Assembly (NCBI GenBank): GCA_002706765.1
Contig: PAJV01000024.1
Coordinates: 64,092-128,091 of the forward strand
Direction of reading: 5' to 3'
Origin: Gimesia sp.
Lineage (GTDB): Bacteria > Planctomycetota > Planctomycetia > Planctomycetales > Planctomycetaceae
DNA: 64,000 nt
Shown here: positions 28,986 to 39,033 of the stretch, one piece after another
Position numbering within the stretch: position 1 is the stretch's first letter
How the letters are laid out: each line of letters opens with the position of its first letter
Made by a program: the position numbers and the translations under genes
The notes under the pieces: generated by a model
Told to the model about the DNA's origin: nothing
Database searches by the model: none
Seen by the model: the letters and a program-made list of their open reading frames with translations, nothing else

Positions 28986-30527
28986 CTACTGGTCCATTTC
29001 TGAAGAACGCCCATACTTCAGATAAAACTGATTCTGGAACAGTTCGCCCGGATCATAGGTTCGCTTGAGTGCAAAAAACTGGTTTGCCTGCGGGTAGGCT
29101 CTGTGAAACTGTTGCGGTGTCGCGTGCAGTCGGTAGGGCAGGTAATAGCGTCCTCCGGTTTGAAGTGCCGCTTCAATGAGTTCCATGGACAGGCTTTCCA
29201 TCTGGCGGTCACCTGCCTCCGTTCGGGGTTGATGAAACAGCATCACAAACGCAAACAGCGGCTGGTCTGCATACCGCAGGAATGTATCTTGATCCTCTTC
29301 GACCTGCCGAATCGTGACGTTCAACAAATCCTGGTTATGACGGGGTATGATTTCATGTAGGGCTGTGGTGAATTCTTCGAGACCGTCGCGGGGGATAAAG
29401 TATTCATGCAGGATATCTGTGTAATCTGCGGAGCGGTTCTCAAATATTTCCACCCCTTCATTGAGCAACTGATTCCGGGAATAGTAACTCTGCCGCAGAT
29501 AAGGTTGCAGTTTTGTCTCTGTCTGCCAGCGCAATTTTTTACCATAATCGCTATTACTGGATCCTCGAAAAACGGGGCGTCTGATTGCCGCCAGGGGCAG
29601 GTCAGTCAGCTCAGGCAACGTTTCCGAGGGGGTAGCCTCATGGTAGAATACAGTGATGATGACATTCCTCAGAAATTGATCGGGGGTGATATTCATGCGA
29701 GCGAATGTCATTGCGACGTTGGGATCTTCGATCATTTCATCGAACGTGCTGAGAGCCTGTTCGGCAGGTACAATCTTTTGTTCCAGGCGATAACGTTCAT
29801 TGGGTACGACGCGTAAGTTGACATCAAGGATCAGGCCCAACAGACCATAGCCTCCCAGAGCCAATGAAAATAATTCCGAATTCTCAGTCCGACTGCAGTT
29901 GAGAATATTTCCGTCGGCTCCCATCAGGCGAAACGATTCCACGGATGAAGCGATGGGAGGGCAGCCATACTGCCAGCCATGACAGTTCACGCTGATGGAA
30001 CCGCCGACGGTAAAAGAATTATTCGACTGCATAATCGCTACCGATTTTCCCCGCTCGTCGAGCCAGGGAATGATCTGACTCCATTTGGCCCCTGCTTGAA
30101 CGTGCAACAGATTTTGAGTTTCATCCAGCGCCATTTTATTAAAGGATGTCATGTCTACCATGATCCCGCCGGGAACCAGTGTATGGCCACCCATACTGTG
30201 TCGAGCACCGGCGATAGAAATGGGCAATCCTTCACGATGTGCGCGTGCAAGTAATTGTGCGAGTTGTGCTTCGGCTTCGCGGGTGTCGAGGGGAACAGGC
30301 CAGACCTCGCTGATTTCCATCGCATTCATACGACTGGCATCGTCAACAAAACCTTCCTTCAGAGGTTCTTTCGCCGCGGTATCCTTCCAGGCAGTTTGTG
30401 CTAAGTGCAGTACTGGTCGCCCGATAAGTGCCGACACCAGTAATAATGTCAATAAGATAATGACTGCACACTTCCGACCTGGTTTGTGTGGCTTACGAAG
30501 TCGAACTGACGAGAAGGTCCAGCGCAT
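28986..30527 (-). CDS. Membrane-anchored FAD-binding oxidoreductase (aldonolactone-oxidase-like)
   Basis: This 513-residue flavoprotein of the PCMH/GlcD type is related to L-gulonolactone and arabinonolactone oxidases. An N-terminal helix (about 20-42) anchors or exports it. The FAD-binding domain shows ISIAGARHSMGGHT, then NNSFTVGGSISVNCHGWQYG and an ALGGYGLLGLILDVNLRV segment. The C-terminal part contains the ALO-like substrate cap and a final FFALKRTYDPGELFQNQFY, the typical end of this family. The ATG at 30527 is chosen because GGGAGA lies eight bases upstream, while the ORF from 30587 has no such signal. It probably oxidises a sugar lactone or related alcohol. Confidence 0.85.
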   Translation of the reverse strand: MRWTFSSVRLRKPHKPGRKCAVIILLTLLLVSALIGRPVLHLAQTAWKDTAAKEPLKEGFVDDASRMNAMEISEVWPVPLDTREAEAQLAQLLARAHREGLPISIAGARHSMGGHTLVPGGIMVDMTSFNKMALDETQNLLHVQAGAKWSQIIPWLDERGKSVAIMQSNNSFTVGGSISVNCHGWQYGCPPIASSVESFRLMGADGNILNCSRTENSELFSLALGGYGLLGLILDVNLRVVPNERYRLEQKIVPAEQALSTFDEMIEDPNVAMTFARMNITPDQFLRNVIITVFYHEATPSETLPELTDLPLAAIRRPVFRGSSNSDYGKKLRWQTETKLQPYLRQSYYSRNQLLNEGVEIFENRSADYTDILHEYFIPRDGLEEFTTALHEIIPRHNQDLLNVTIRQVEEDQDTFLRYADQPLFAFVMLFHQPRTEAGDRQMESLSMELIEAALQTGGRYYLPYRLHATPQQFHRAYPQANQFFALKRTYDPGELFQNQFYLKYGRSSEMDQ

Positions 30528-30646
30528 CTTGAAATCTCCCTGATAAAAATAAGTACTATCAGGGCGGACTGGATCAGCAGGTATCACGGAGAAAGTCTGT
30601 GATTTTCAAAAATAACTCAAAGATATGTGAGTACGCTGCCTGGTCA

Positions 30647-33376
30647 CTATGATGCATTGATTTCTTCGGAGTAGTTCCGTTCTCCGCTTGTCACTTTCTC
30701 TACTGAATCCTGGATATAGCTGGCAAGCATTTCGACGAGCTTTCTGCGGTCGATGGGCTTGGCGAGATAGTCATCGCAGCCGGCATCCAGGCATTTCTGG
30801 CGGTCGCCGCTCATGGCATGGGCGGTTAACGCGATGATCGGGCCCCGGTAGTCGGCTTCTCTCAGTTTTTTTGTCGCCTGGTAACCATCCAGTACGGGCA
30901 TCTGCATGTCCATCAGAATGGCGTCAAAAGGCTCACCGGCTGCCATGGCAGCGGTTGCCAGTTCGAGGGAAATCTGGCCGTTTTCTGCAATCACGGTTTC
31001 AGCGCCCGATTTATGCAGGATGAAACTGATCAGTTTCTGATTATCGGGGCCGTCCTCGGTTAACAGGAAGCGATAGTTTTTCAGAGGCAGACTATCGAAT
31101 ATTTCGGTCTGGTGCGATTCCGTTTCAGAAACAATCCGGATGGGACGGGCATCGATCAAAGCCACATTTTCCAATGATCCCGTTTCGATCGAGATCGAAA
31201 ACGTACTCCCCTTTCCGGGTTCACTGGTCACGGTAATTTCGCCGCCCAGCAGTTCTGTCAGACGTTTACTGATGGTCAGACCCAGTCCGGTACCACCAAA
31301 CTTCCGTGTCATCGAACCATCGGCCTGGGTGAACGGTTTGAACAGGGAGTCAATATTTGCCTTATCGATTCCAATGCCGGAATCGATGACATCAAATTGC
31401 AACCGGGCAGGTTGCTCCGGCTGCTCGATCAGGCGGGTGACGACAGTGACTGAACCGGTTTCTGTGAATTTGATCGCGTTGCCGATCATGTTGATCAGAA
31501 TCTGTCGTAAACGTGTAGGGTCTGAAGAAATCGTTTCCGGGATGGGGCCGTCGATCAGGAAATTGAGAGGCAGTCCCTTGGAGATCGCACGCACATTCAT
31601 CAGCGAATAAATATTGTTGAGCAGCGCATGCGGAGAACAGGGAACGTGTTCCACTTCCATTTTCTCCGCTTCGATTTTGGAAAGGTCCAGAATGTCATTG
31701 ATGAGCCTGATCAGATACTGGCCGTTTTCTTTAATCGTGCGGGCGGCTTCGATGTTTGTCGGCTGGCTGACCCCATCCAGTAGAATATCATTGAAGCCGA
31801 GAATGGCATTCATGGGGGTACGGATTTCGTGGCTCATATTTGCCAGGAAGGCACTCTTGGCCCGGTTGGCTGCTTCGGCTGCTTCTTTGGCATGAATCAG
31901 ATCACGCTCGGCCTGTTTACGCGAAGTGATATCCGTTCCATACAGATTGACATACCGTTCTTTGATGATCGGGATGATGTTCAATGAGTAGCAGTGCTCC
32001 CCGGTCTCCAGTTCGATTTCAATTGATTCGTTGGAGTTCAATACCTGCTGACAGGTGGTGTAGATTTTCTGCGGTAACGAACTGCCCACCTGCGCTTCCC
32101 AGTATTCCAGCAGCTCCCGACTGGATGAATTGGCATAAATCAGGGTTCCTTCTGCCGAGGCGCGCATCACGGGGTTGCAGTCTTCATCCGGAAAACGCGA
32201 CAGTCGTTCAATTTCCCTGGCTGTCCGCTGCTGTTCGGTGATATCCAGGATTACGGCAACAAACACCTGCCTGTTACCCAGGTAGGAAGTTTCGACATGC
32301 ACTTCAATCGGGTATTCGGAACCATCTTTACGGCGATGGATGCCTGTGACTTCCACGTAACTTTGCAGACCCTGTTTGAGTGGTGTCAGCAGTTGATCCA
32401 GGGCATGGTATTCCAGGTTGGTGTTGAGTTCTACCGGCGTCAGTTTCTGGAGTTCTTCAAGGTTATAGCCGATGTTGAGCCGGGCACCCCGGTTGGCGTG
32501 GATGAACTGATATGTTTCTGCATCCAAAATATAGATTTCGTTGTGTGACTGGTCCAGAATTTTACCGAAGGCACTGAGCTGCTCAGCTTTTTCATTTGCC
32601 GCCCGCAGTTCGATGGCCTGTTGTTTGAACTCCTCTGTCCGCAGCTCAAGGACGTCATTTTTCTCGGAGATCATCCGGTTTGCAGAATGCAGTTCGTGAG
32701 TCCGCTTCTGTACTTCCGATTCCACAAAGGCTTTTGTCTCTTCCAGCACGGCACGATGTCTTGCCATGGATTTCATCTCGCGTACATTCTGCTGAATGGC
32801 GATCATCAGGAACAGCACTTCAAACACAACCCACGCGCCGTGTTCCACAATCCGCCAGGGACTGGCCGTGAGTACGCCAAAGACGGCCTGCGGATAAAAC
32901 AGACCAAAGATCGAATGGTCGAGGACCACAACGGTGGTCGCGGAGAGCAGGACGCGCCAGTCTCGATAGAACGCCAGAAACGCCAGCGATCCGAAAATAT
33001 GGAAGTGTGTTTCAATCCGGCCGCCACTCAGGTGAATGAGCAGGGAGGAAGTCAGCATCTGACTGACGGCGATTACATGTCGCGTTAATGTGGTTCCGGG
33101 ACGCAGGAGAGTCAGCAATACGGGAAACAGGGTAATCAGTCCGCCCAGCAGGCAGGCCGTCCAGACATGGAGGTGCGTTTCGCTATCAATACCGATCCAG
33201 GTGCGCGGGGTAATCCAGAAAGCAGCGGCCATCGCTGCCAGCCACTGCACCACCATCAGGCAGGCAAACAGACGATCGGTTCTGAGGTAGAGCTGATGCT
33301 GATTTTCCTGAAGCAGTTCCTGGGTTCGCTTCGCGATGGCAGGATGGTGGCCTTTTGTCAGAACGGATAACGACAT
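30647..33376 (-). CDS. Hybrid sensor histidine kinase/response regulator with PAS domains
   Basis: This 909-residue inner-membrane signalling protein has a membrane sensor of about six helices (30-200) with a His-rich turn ([20 protein letters not shown]). A coiled coil follows, then PAS domains at about 270-385 and 395-490 and a HisKA domain (SHEIRTPMN, phosphorylated His516). The ATPase domain carries the N box (IGNAIKF), DSGIGI and [11 protein letters not shown]. The C-terminal receiver domain has Asp823 (LMDMQMP) and Lys873 (AKPID). GGAGGG stands before the ATG at 33376, whose last base overlaps the redB-like stop in TAATG. No DNA-binding output partner is adjacent, so phosphate probably passes to a separate protein. 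The signal is unknown. Confidence 0.92.
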   Translation of the reverse strand: MSLSVLTKGHHPAIAKRTQELLQENQHQLYLRTDRLFACLMVVQWLAAMAAAFWITPRTWIGIDSETHLHVWTACLLGGLITLFPVLLTLLRPGTTLTRHVIAVSQMLTSSLLIHLSGGRIETHFHIFGSLAFLAFYRDWRVLLSATTVVVLDHSIFGLFYPQAVFGVLTASPWRIVEHGAWVVFEVLFLMIAIQQNVREMKSMARHRAVLEETKAFVESEVQKRTHELHSANRMISEKNDVLELRTEEFKQQAIELRAANEKAEQLSAFGKILDQSHNEIYILDAETYQFIHANRGARLNIGYNLEELQKLTPVELNTNLEYHALDQLLTPLKQGLQSYVEVTGIHRRKDGSEYPIEVHVETSYLGNRQVFVAVILDITEQQRTAREIERLSRFPDEDCNPVMRASAEGTLIYANSSSRELLEYWEAQVGSSLPQKIYTTCQQVLNSNESIEIELETGEHCYSLNIIPIIKERYVNLYGTDITSRKQAERDLIHAKEAAEAANRAKSAFLANMSHEIRTPMNAILGFNDILLDGVSQPTNIEAARTIKENGQYLIRLINDILDLSKIEAEKMEVEHVPCSPHALLNNIYSLMNVRAISKGLPLNFLIDGPIPETISSDPTRLRQILINMIGNAIKFTETGSVTVVTRLIEQPEQPARLQFDVIDSGIGIDKANIDSLFKPFTQADGSMTRKFGGTGLGLTISKRLTELLGGEITVTSEPGKGSTFSISIETGSLENVALIDARPIRIVSETESHQTEIFDSLPLKNYRFLLTEDGPDNQKLISFILHKSGAETVIAENGQISLELATAAMAAGEPFDAILMDMQMPVLDGYQATKKLREADYRGPIIALTAHAMSGDRQKCLDAGCDDYLAKPIDRRKLVEMLASYIQDSVEKVTSGERNYSEEINAS

Positions 33377-34059
33377 TACAGTCCCTCCTGGTGGGAGACG
33401 GATTGCTCTCCCGACAATGGACATCCAAAGGTGAATGTTTCAGTTCGCTCTGCAGTTCCCTGCAGTAGAATCGATTCAATGGCCGATCGGCCGGCATTGT
33501 CACCGGTGTGTCCCCGCGATCCGGTAATTCCGCCGTGAAACAGCAGCTTGCCCTGGGTGTCATAAAGCAATGTGTATCCAGAGGTGGTCGCGTTAAACAG
33601 TTTGGCAGTGGAACCATCGAGGTCACTGAAAACCGAGACACCCGGAATGGCGGCAGCCGTTTTCCAGAGAGCCGTTTTTTCCCAGCCTTCGGGAAAAGCA
33701 GATGATTTGAAAAAGATAACCCGGGCATCAATCCGTTCCGGGCCGAGTCTCACAATCTTCGCCAGTTCATTCAGGCTGGCGGTGGTACAGGGACAGCGGG
33801 GATGCGCAAACATCACCAGCGTTGGTCGCATGGAATTGAATTTCATCTGACTGTTGTCGGGCCAGGCCGCAGCTGCCAGCGATGTTTCCCCCGGCGTTGC
33901 CTGGTGCTGCAGGAGTACAAACATTCCATATACCACGGCACCGAACCAGAAAAATGTCAATACAGGTACCACGAGAGGCCAGGTATTCCTGTGATGTGGA
34001 ATTGAAAAAGGCTCTCCTGTCTGTTTCGGTGGTGACAGGTTGATACTGCTGACGTTCAT
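33376..34059 (-). CDS. RedB-like membrane-anchored thioredoxin-fold protein
   Basis: The 227-residue protein has one N-terminal membrane helix (about 27-50) and a periplasmic thioredoxin-like domain. The domain contains [19 protein letters not shown], with a CPC motif instead of the CxxC of true thioredoxins. The C-terminal part ([19 protein letters not shown]) matches the beta-strand end of the fold. Proteins like this are annotated RedB in planctomycetes. Its stop overlaps the start of the hybrid kinase (TAATG), so translation is coupled. A redox or metal sensing role with the kinase is my inference. AAGAAGAGA precedes the start. Confidence 0.75.
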   Translation of the reverse strand: MNVSSINLSPPKQTGEPFSIPHHRNTWPLVVPVLTFFWFGAVVYGMFVLLQHQATPGETSLAAAAWPDNSQMKFNSMRPTLVMFAHPRCPCTTASLNELAKIVRLGPERIDARVIFFKSSAFPEGWEKTALWKTAAAIPGVSVFSDLDGSTAKLFNATTSGYTLLYDTQGKLLFHGGITGSRGHTGDNAGRSAIESILLQGTAERTETFTFGCPLSGEQSVSHQEGL

Positions 34060-34417
34060 ATTCTCTTCTTAAACGGGAATGCAGAAAGATTCCGATTTCT
34101 GCAGGTGTAAAATGGAAAGTGACTGATATAAAATCATATTTTGCAATTTCCTGTGTGGTGGAAATTTCAATGCAATATATGATCCCATTGTCCAAATTAG
34201 TCTGCGTGGAATAGAGAGCCTTTATAACCGGCAAAAAACGATAAAAAGCAGGAGGGATTCCCATTCAGTTTTTCGACGGATTAGTGAGCAGATGGATCAG
34301 GTGGTGAAGCGTTGCGTGCAGGGAAAAAACGCATTTTTTCAGCCTGCAGGAGGGACTTACCGGCTGTCATCCTGAAGTGCAGGTTCGAAGAGGGAGCGCA
34401 GGTGTGTCTGGTGCCCC
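34060..34417. other. Intergenic region, redB-like gene/transglutaminase gene
   Basis: About 360 bp have no gene. Two hairpins are present. A 7-bp stem (GCAGAAA 34081-34087 with TTTCTGC 34096-34102) lies 22 bp before the redB-like start. A longer composite stem (34317-34348) lies downstream of the transglutaminase gene and is listed separately. Confidence 0.4.
34317..34348 (-). terminator. Composite hairpin downstream of the transglutaminase gene
   Basis: Outer arms TGCAGG (34317-34322) and CCTGCA (34343-34348) enclose an inner stem GAAAAAA (34323-34329) and TTTTTTC (34334-34340) with loop CGCA. On the minus strand the gene ends 70 bp before it. The T-run lies inside the stem, so it is an unusual terminator and could instead be a processing or stability hairpin. 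Confidence 0.4.
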
Positions 34418-35224
34418 TCAATACACGGGCGGGGAGATCTGTTCGACGCTGACATTCATGCTCAGCAGATCGACCGGGTCGCCGAACTGGGTGTAGACGG
34501 CGACGTCTGCGGCATCGCGACCGTAGGCAATCGCCACCCGTCCCCCCTTCAGATTGTCCTGGGTCGGGTCGAAGGTATACCAGCGTCCGCCGACATAGGC
34601 TTCAAACCAGGCGTGCAGGTCCATCGGCTGCAGCGTTTCCAGGTATCCGACAACCAGTCGCGAGGGAATCGACAGCGCGCGACAGCAGGCGATTCCCAGG
34701 TGCGCCATATCACGGCAGACCGCCTGGGGCTTCTGATTGACTTCGCAGGCGCTGATGATTTCCTGCCCTTCGCCGGGCGCATATTTGATGTTTGTGCGAA
34801 TGTATTCGACAATCTTCTGGCACTGATCGTAGCCGGGAGAGACTCCTTCTACGAGTGAAGAAGCCATCTGTGTGAAGCGATCTGATTCGCAGTAGCGGCT
34901 GGGCAGCAGGAAGGGCAGGGTTTCTTCAGGCAGCTGTTCGACGGGCATAAAGGGCGCACCGGGAGATGCATCCGAAGCGTCAGCGACTTGAATATCAAAT
35001 GAAGTCTGCACCGAAAACGAGCCGGCAGGCGCCACAAGTCGCTGACAGAGATTCCCGAACGGATCGGTGAACTCAATCGCGGAGACACCGGGGTTCAGCA
35101 CATATTGCTCGCGGCCCACCCATTGCTGACTTCCACTGCGGGGCCGCAGCATGAGCAGAAACGGTGTATTCACGGGGATGTTGAATTCGAGTAAGCACGA
35201 AGCATGCAGCCACATAAAGCACAT
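34418..35224 (-). CDS. Transglutaminase-like cysteine peptidase family protein
   Basis: This 268-residue protein of the transglutaminase-like superfamily probably hydrolyses peptide or amide bonds. An N-terminal beta-sandwich ([20 protein letters not shown]) precedes the papain-like core. The catalytic Cys is in [18 protein letters not shown], the His in [17 protein letters not shown] and the Asp in FDPTQDN. No signal peptide is seen. The start is uncertain: ATGs lie at 35224 and 35215 and a TTG at 35230, none with a clear Shine-Dalgarno. I use the first ATG. The gene is alone on its strand. The substrate is unknown. Confidence 0.85.
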   Translation of the reverse strand: MCFMWLHASCLLEFNIPVNTPFLLMLRPRSGSQQWVGREQYVLNPGVSAIEFTDPFGNLCQRLVAPAGSFSVQTSFDIQVADASDASPGAPFMPVEQLPEETLPFLLPSRYCESDRFTQMASSLVEGVSPGYDQCQKIVEYIRTNIKYAPGEGQEIISACEVNQKPQAVCRDMAHLGIACCRALSIPSRLVVGYLETLQPMDLHAWFEAYVGGRWYTFDPTQDNLKGGRVAIAYGRDAADVAVYTQFGDPVDLLSMNVSVEQISPPVY

Positions 35225-35411
35225 TTTCAATCAGGGATTCCCACGTTTCCGATTCCGCGGGCAGGATTCAGAAACAGAACATTCGACGTCTCAAGCTGAG
35301 ATCAGCAGCGAACTCAGATCGTCTGGAACGCATTATCCTCTACTGTGAGGTAAAAGATAGCCTCAATTTACTCTGCCAGACGTTTACAGACAAAATGACG
35401 GACACACTATC

Positions 35412-36734
35412 TCAGATCAGTTCGATGATCAATTCCCGGCGTTCGAGGATGTACCGGGGGCGGCCGCTATGATCCAGAAATGTGGTAGACGGGTCGATGC
35501 CCAGGTGGCGGTAGAGCATTGCCAGTACATTTTCGGGACGATACGGCGCGTCGACCGGCGAGCCGCCTTCCGCATCGGATGAGCCGATCACCTGGCCGGT
35601 TTTGATGTTGCCGCCCGCCAGCGCCACGCTCATCACACGTCCCCAGTGATCGCGGCCGGCGTTCTTGTTGAACTTCGGCGTCCGCCCGAATTCGCCCATC
35701 GCTACGACCATCACTTTTTTGTCGAGGCCCCGTGCATGCAGATCTTCCACGAGGGCCGCGAAGGCGCGGTCGTAGGGAATCGCTTTCTGCCGCATGCGTT
35801 TGACCAGGTCACGATGATCGTCCCAACTGGGGCCGGTCACCCGCACGGAAGCGACGGTCACACCATGTTCCACCAGGCGGCGGGCCAGCAGAATGTTCTG
35901 TCCAAAAGAGTTCCTGCCGTAACGGTCGCGCGTGGCTTCATCTTCCTGGGAAATGTCAAAGGCATTCCGCGCTGAATCCCCGGCGACCATCTCGAAGGCT
36001 TCGCGTGTGAATTGATCCATGGCATCACCGACGCCGTTGTTGTCGATAATTTCGCGGGTAGCGTCGAAGCTTTTCAAGAGGGCTTTGCGATCCTGCAGAC
36101 GCTTTGAAGTCAATCCTCGCAACAGGGTCAGGTTGGGAACCTCGAAGTTTTTGGTGTCTGCATCGCGGGCGGTGATGAAGGGATTGTAACCTTTTCCCAG
36201 CCAGGCGGCACGACCAAAACGCATGTCGCGTGGCAGAGAGACGAAGGCGGGAATGCCCTGTTCGTTACTGCCGCGCACCCGGGAGGTAATACAGCCGATG
36301 CTCGGCATTTCGTTTTCATTACTCTGGCGATCACGCAGATAATACCCGGTTTGTGTCAGATGGCTGCTGGTGCGATGGCTGCCGGAATCGTGATGAATCG
36401 AGCGGATGACCGCCAGCTTATCCATCACCCGCGCCTGCTCTTTCATGAATTCACTGAACTGCACTCCCGGGACGGCCGTCTTGATGGGATTGAGCGGACC
36501 GCGGTATTCCGAGGGGGCATTGGGCTTGGGATCATAGGTTTCATGCTGCGCCGGACCGCCGGCCAGTTCCAGAAAGATGATCGCCGTATCCTGCCTTGCA
36601 TGTCCTGCTTCCGCAGCCTGCGCCCGAAGGCGGAGAATATCGGGAAGAGAGACGCCCATCAGGCCGGTCAGACCTGCCTTGATGACGGACCGTCGTGAAA
36701 CGCCATCACAAAATTCTGCAGTTCGCTGAGACAT
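35412..36734 (-). CDS. DUF1501 Tat-exported protein
   Basis: This 440-residue protein of the DUF1501 family (alkaline-phosphatase/sulfatase-like fold) is abundant in planctomycetes. The N-terminus has a twin-arginine signal (SRRSVIKAGLTGLMGVS). Family markers are IIFLELAGGPAQHETYDPKP, RSIHHDSGSHRTSSHLTQTG and MGEFGRTPKFNKNAGRDHWG. The last is a likely metal-site motif by analogy with sulfatases. An AAGGAG signal precedes the ATG. DUF1501 genes usually pair with a DUF1549/DUF1553 cytochrome-like gene, but no such partner is present here. The function is not established. Confidence 0.9.
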   Translation of the reverse strand: MSQRTAEFCDGVSRRSVIKAGLTGLMGVSLPDILRLRAQAAEAGHARQDTAIIFLELAGGPAQHETYDPKPNAPSEYRGPLNPIKTAVPGVQFSEFMKEQARVMDKLAVIRSIHHDSGSHRTSSHLTQTGYYLRDRQSNENEMPSIGCITSRVRGSNEQGIPAFVSLPRDMRFGRAAWLGKGYNPFITARDADTKNFEVPNLTLLRGLTSKRLQDRKALLKSFDATREIIDNNGVGDAMDQFTREAFEMVAGDSARNAFDISQEDEATRDRYGRNSFGQNILLARRLVEHGVTVASVRVTGPSWDDHRDLVKRMRQKAIPYDRAFAALVEDLHARGLDKKVMVVAMGEFGRTPKFNKNAGRDHWGRVMSVALAGGNIKTGQVIGSSDAEGGSPVDAPYRPENVLAMLYRHLGIDPSTTFLDHSGRPRYILERRELIIELI

Positions 36735-36967
36735 TCCTGCTCCTTTCCCTGGTGAGTCTGGTGGGATGGTTGCGGGGTTGGCATCATTGCCGGTAGGTGG
36801 GATGATTAAATATCTGCACTTGTGATTATATCGGAATAAGAAACATGCATCAACACTCGTTAATGTGTTGGGGCCGAATTTGCCTCCGAAAATGAGTCTG
36901 AAACCGCTTTAAGTCTGAAAGATTCGTTATCTTAACATCACCGACCGTGTTGATTTCCCGGCTATGT

Positions 36968-37372
36968 TTAGCCGTTTTTATCTTCACTGACACAGCGAAC
37001 CAGCGTTGAGCTGATATTCACTTGACGGAGACCATCCTGAATCCATGCGAGTGTCGTTTTCGTCCCTCTCAAGTCATTTAACAAGGCCTTGGCATCCTGT
37101 AATGAAATCTGTCTGCGCTTTCTGAGTACTCGCAGCGCAGGCACAACATCGTTTTGATCGTCCAGTACTAATTGCCATTCACCTTCTTCCAGCAGAATCG
37201 CCGGTTTCAATTCTTCTGGCAGGTCACCCTGGCCATCAAATTCAATGGTCGAACCACAGGATTTGCAATTAGCGTAGCCCGACCAATACAACTCTCCCTT
37301 TATTAAATGTTGACGATAATTGACAATCTCCGTTGCGCCGCAACTGGAACAGATTTGTGTGTATTGAGCCAT
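36968..37372 (-). CDS. Zinc-ribbon protein of unknown function
   Basis: The 134-residue soluble protein begins with two Cys pairs (CSSCG at about 8-12 and CKSCG at about 37-41) that form a probable zinc ribbon. The C-terminal segment (LRVLRKRRQISLQDAKALLN) is helical and resembles the small ribosomal L7/L12 C-terminal-like fold seen in some hypothetical proteins; that resemblance is by eye and weak. It has an ATG start. Neighbours are DUF1501 and a sulfatase, with gaps of more than 200 bp, so no operon is implied. Confidence 0.6.
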   Translation of the reverse strand: MAQYTQICSSCGATEIVNYRQHLIKGELYWSGYANCKSCGSTIEFDGQGDLPEELKPAILLEEGEWQLVLDDQNDVVPALRVLRKRRQISLQDAKALLNDLRGTKTTLAWIQDGLRQVNISSTLVRCVSEDKNG

Positions 37373-37605
37373 TGGTTAGTTATCCATACTGCCAATTCCA
37401 TTAGCAATCTCAAACGAGATTCCCCTGCCTGCGTCAACTCCACCAGTTCCCCCGGCACCTGAATGCTCAGCAGATGATGCCGGCATATTTTGATATACCT
37501 TTGGATCACAAAACTATTTCTGAAAGTAAGGATGCAGATGATTATCGTCGATACAGCCAGTTCATTGTCCTGATTTACCCCAGTAGGATTTGTCTTCTTC
37601 AACCA

Positions 37606-39033
37606 TTAATCATGCGGATTCACAATATTTCGCCAGTCCGGGTAGATCGGACGTGCCGAAGCGTTCGGGCCTCCTTTGACGGGCGGCGCGGGGGGAATAT
37701 TCTTGAGGGTCTGCTGCAGCAACTGGCGGGACTGTTCTCCCAGTTTGCCTGCCTGACCGGTGGCGAGATTCTGGCTCTCGGTCAGATCCTGGGGCACATG
37801 GAAAAACCGTCCATCGTGGTACAGTTTGAAGTCGGCGGTTCGCACATATTGATCCCCGGTGAATCGTCCCCAGTAGGGCTGGTAGTGATTCAGTACCCAG
37901 GTGCGGGGTTGTCCTGTTTTCCCGTTTAACTGGGGCAAAAAGCTGCGGCCGTCGATGGGATCGTCTTTCCCGAGTTTGACATCCGCCATTGCGGCGAAGG
38001 TGGGGTAGAAGTCGGTGAAGTCGATCAGGTCATTCAGCACTGCTCCCTGTGGCGTGTGCCCTTTCCAGTACGCGACGAGCGGCACATGGGTGCCCATGTC
38101 GGTGGTCGAACCTTTGCCGCCATGAATGGTTCGACCATTCCATTGTGAGGTGATTTGCACGTTTGTGCCATTGTCGGCGGTAAACAGGATCAGCGTGTTG
38201 TCCAACTGGCCGACGTCCTCCACCTGTTTGACAATCTTGCCGACAATTTTATCGAGGTAATTGACCATCGCCACAAAGTTGGCTTTGCGGGCCTGCTTGC
38301 CTTTGGGCTGTTTGTTGGCAGCCTGTGTACGTGGTGCGTCTCCAATGGTATCGGGTGTCGGCACAAACGGATTATGAACCAGCGTCGTCGGATAATAGAC
38401 AAAGAACGGCTCATCTTTGTGCCTTTTGATGAAGTCACACAGGAAGTCCGACATGATGTCCGGGCCGTATTTGTCCGCATTGTCTTTGATCGTGAGGAAC
38501 CTGCCGTTCTGCTCCAGTGGCGGACTCCAGAAACGCTCGCCGCCCCCTTCTTTAATTTTGGTTTTCGTCGTCACCTGCCAGAGACAAAATTCATCGAAGC
38601 CCGCCTGGAACGGCCGCGTATTGTCGGCGTGCCCTTCCGCACCGTGATACAGTCCGTTCAACTGCCACTTACCGGCGATGGCGGTTTTGTAACCCGCGGA
38701 CTGCAGCATCTGGCCGAACGTTTTCTCTTTGGGATTCAGATAACCGAAATGGGTGTAGTTGCGAAAATTGTATTTGCCCGTCATCAGCTTGACGCGGGAC
38801 GGCGTGCAGAGGGGCGTGGAATAACAGTTCGTAAACCGCATTCCCTGCTGCGCCAGCCTGTCGATGTGCGGCGTTTGATAATCGTCCGCACCGTAACTGC
38901 CGAAACATTCCCAGCTGACATCATCGGCCATGATCAGGATGATGTTCGGCTTGCGGCTTTCTTGTGCGGCGGCTGCGTTGGCAAAGAAGCCTGCTGTGAA
39001 TAGCAATAATAAACTGAAAACGAGTTGCTTCAT
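37606..39033 (-). CDS. Secreted Cys-type sulfatase (first of pair by position)
   Basis: This 475-residue arylsulfatase-family enzyme is exported by a signal peptide (about 5-23, cleavage after AAA). The formylglycine motif is Cys76-Thr-Pro-Ser-Arg80, preceded by the metal-binding start IILIMADDVSWECFGSYGAD. The second metal motif FTADNGTNVQI and the lysine-containing GGKGSTTDMGTHVPLVAYW segment are present. The Cys must be matured by a formylglycine-generating enzyme or anaerobic sulfatase-maturing enzyme elsewhere. It would desulfate a polysaccharide or other organic sulfate. Its start overlaps the stop of the upstream sulfatase by four bases (ATGA), so the two are translated together. Confidence 0.93.
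   Translation of the reverse strand: MKQLVFSLLLLFTAGFFANAAAAQESRKPNIILIMADDVSWECFGSYGADDYQTPHIDRLAQQGMRFTNCYSTPLCTPSRVKLMTGKYNFRNYTHFGYLNPKEKTFGQMLQSAGYKTAIAGKWQLNGLYHGAEGHADNTRPFQAGFDEFCLWQVTTKTKIKEGGGERFWSPPLEQNGRFLTIKDNADKYGPDIMSDFLCDFIKRHKDEPFFVYYPTTLVHNPFVPTPDTIGDAPRTQAANKQPKGKQARKANFVAMVNYLDKIVGKIVKQVEDVGQLDNTLILFTADNGTNVQITSQWNGRTIHGGKGSTTDMGTHVPLVAYWKGHTPQGAVLNDLIDFTDFYPTFAAMADVKLGKDDPIDGRSFLPQLNGKTGQPRTWVLNHYQPYWGRFTGDQYVRTADFKLYHDGRFFHVPQDLTESQNLATGQAGKLGEQSRQLLQQTLKNIPPAPPVKGGPNASARPIYPDWRNIVNPHD

Noticed and set aside
38155-39003. Open frame of 282 codons on the plus strand
   Set aside because: It lies inside the sulfatase gene on the other strand; the sulfatase has clear motifs and this frame has none.
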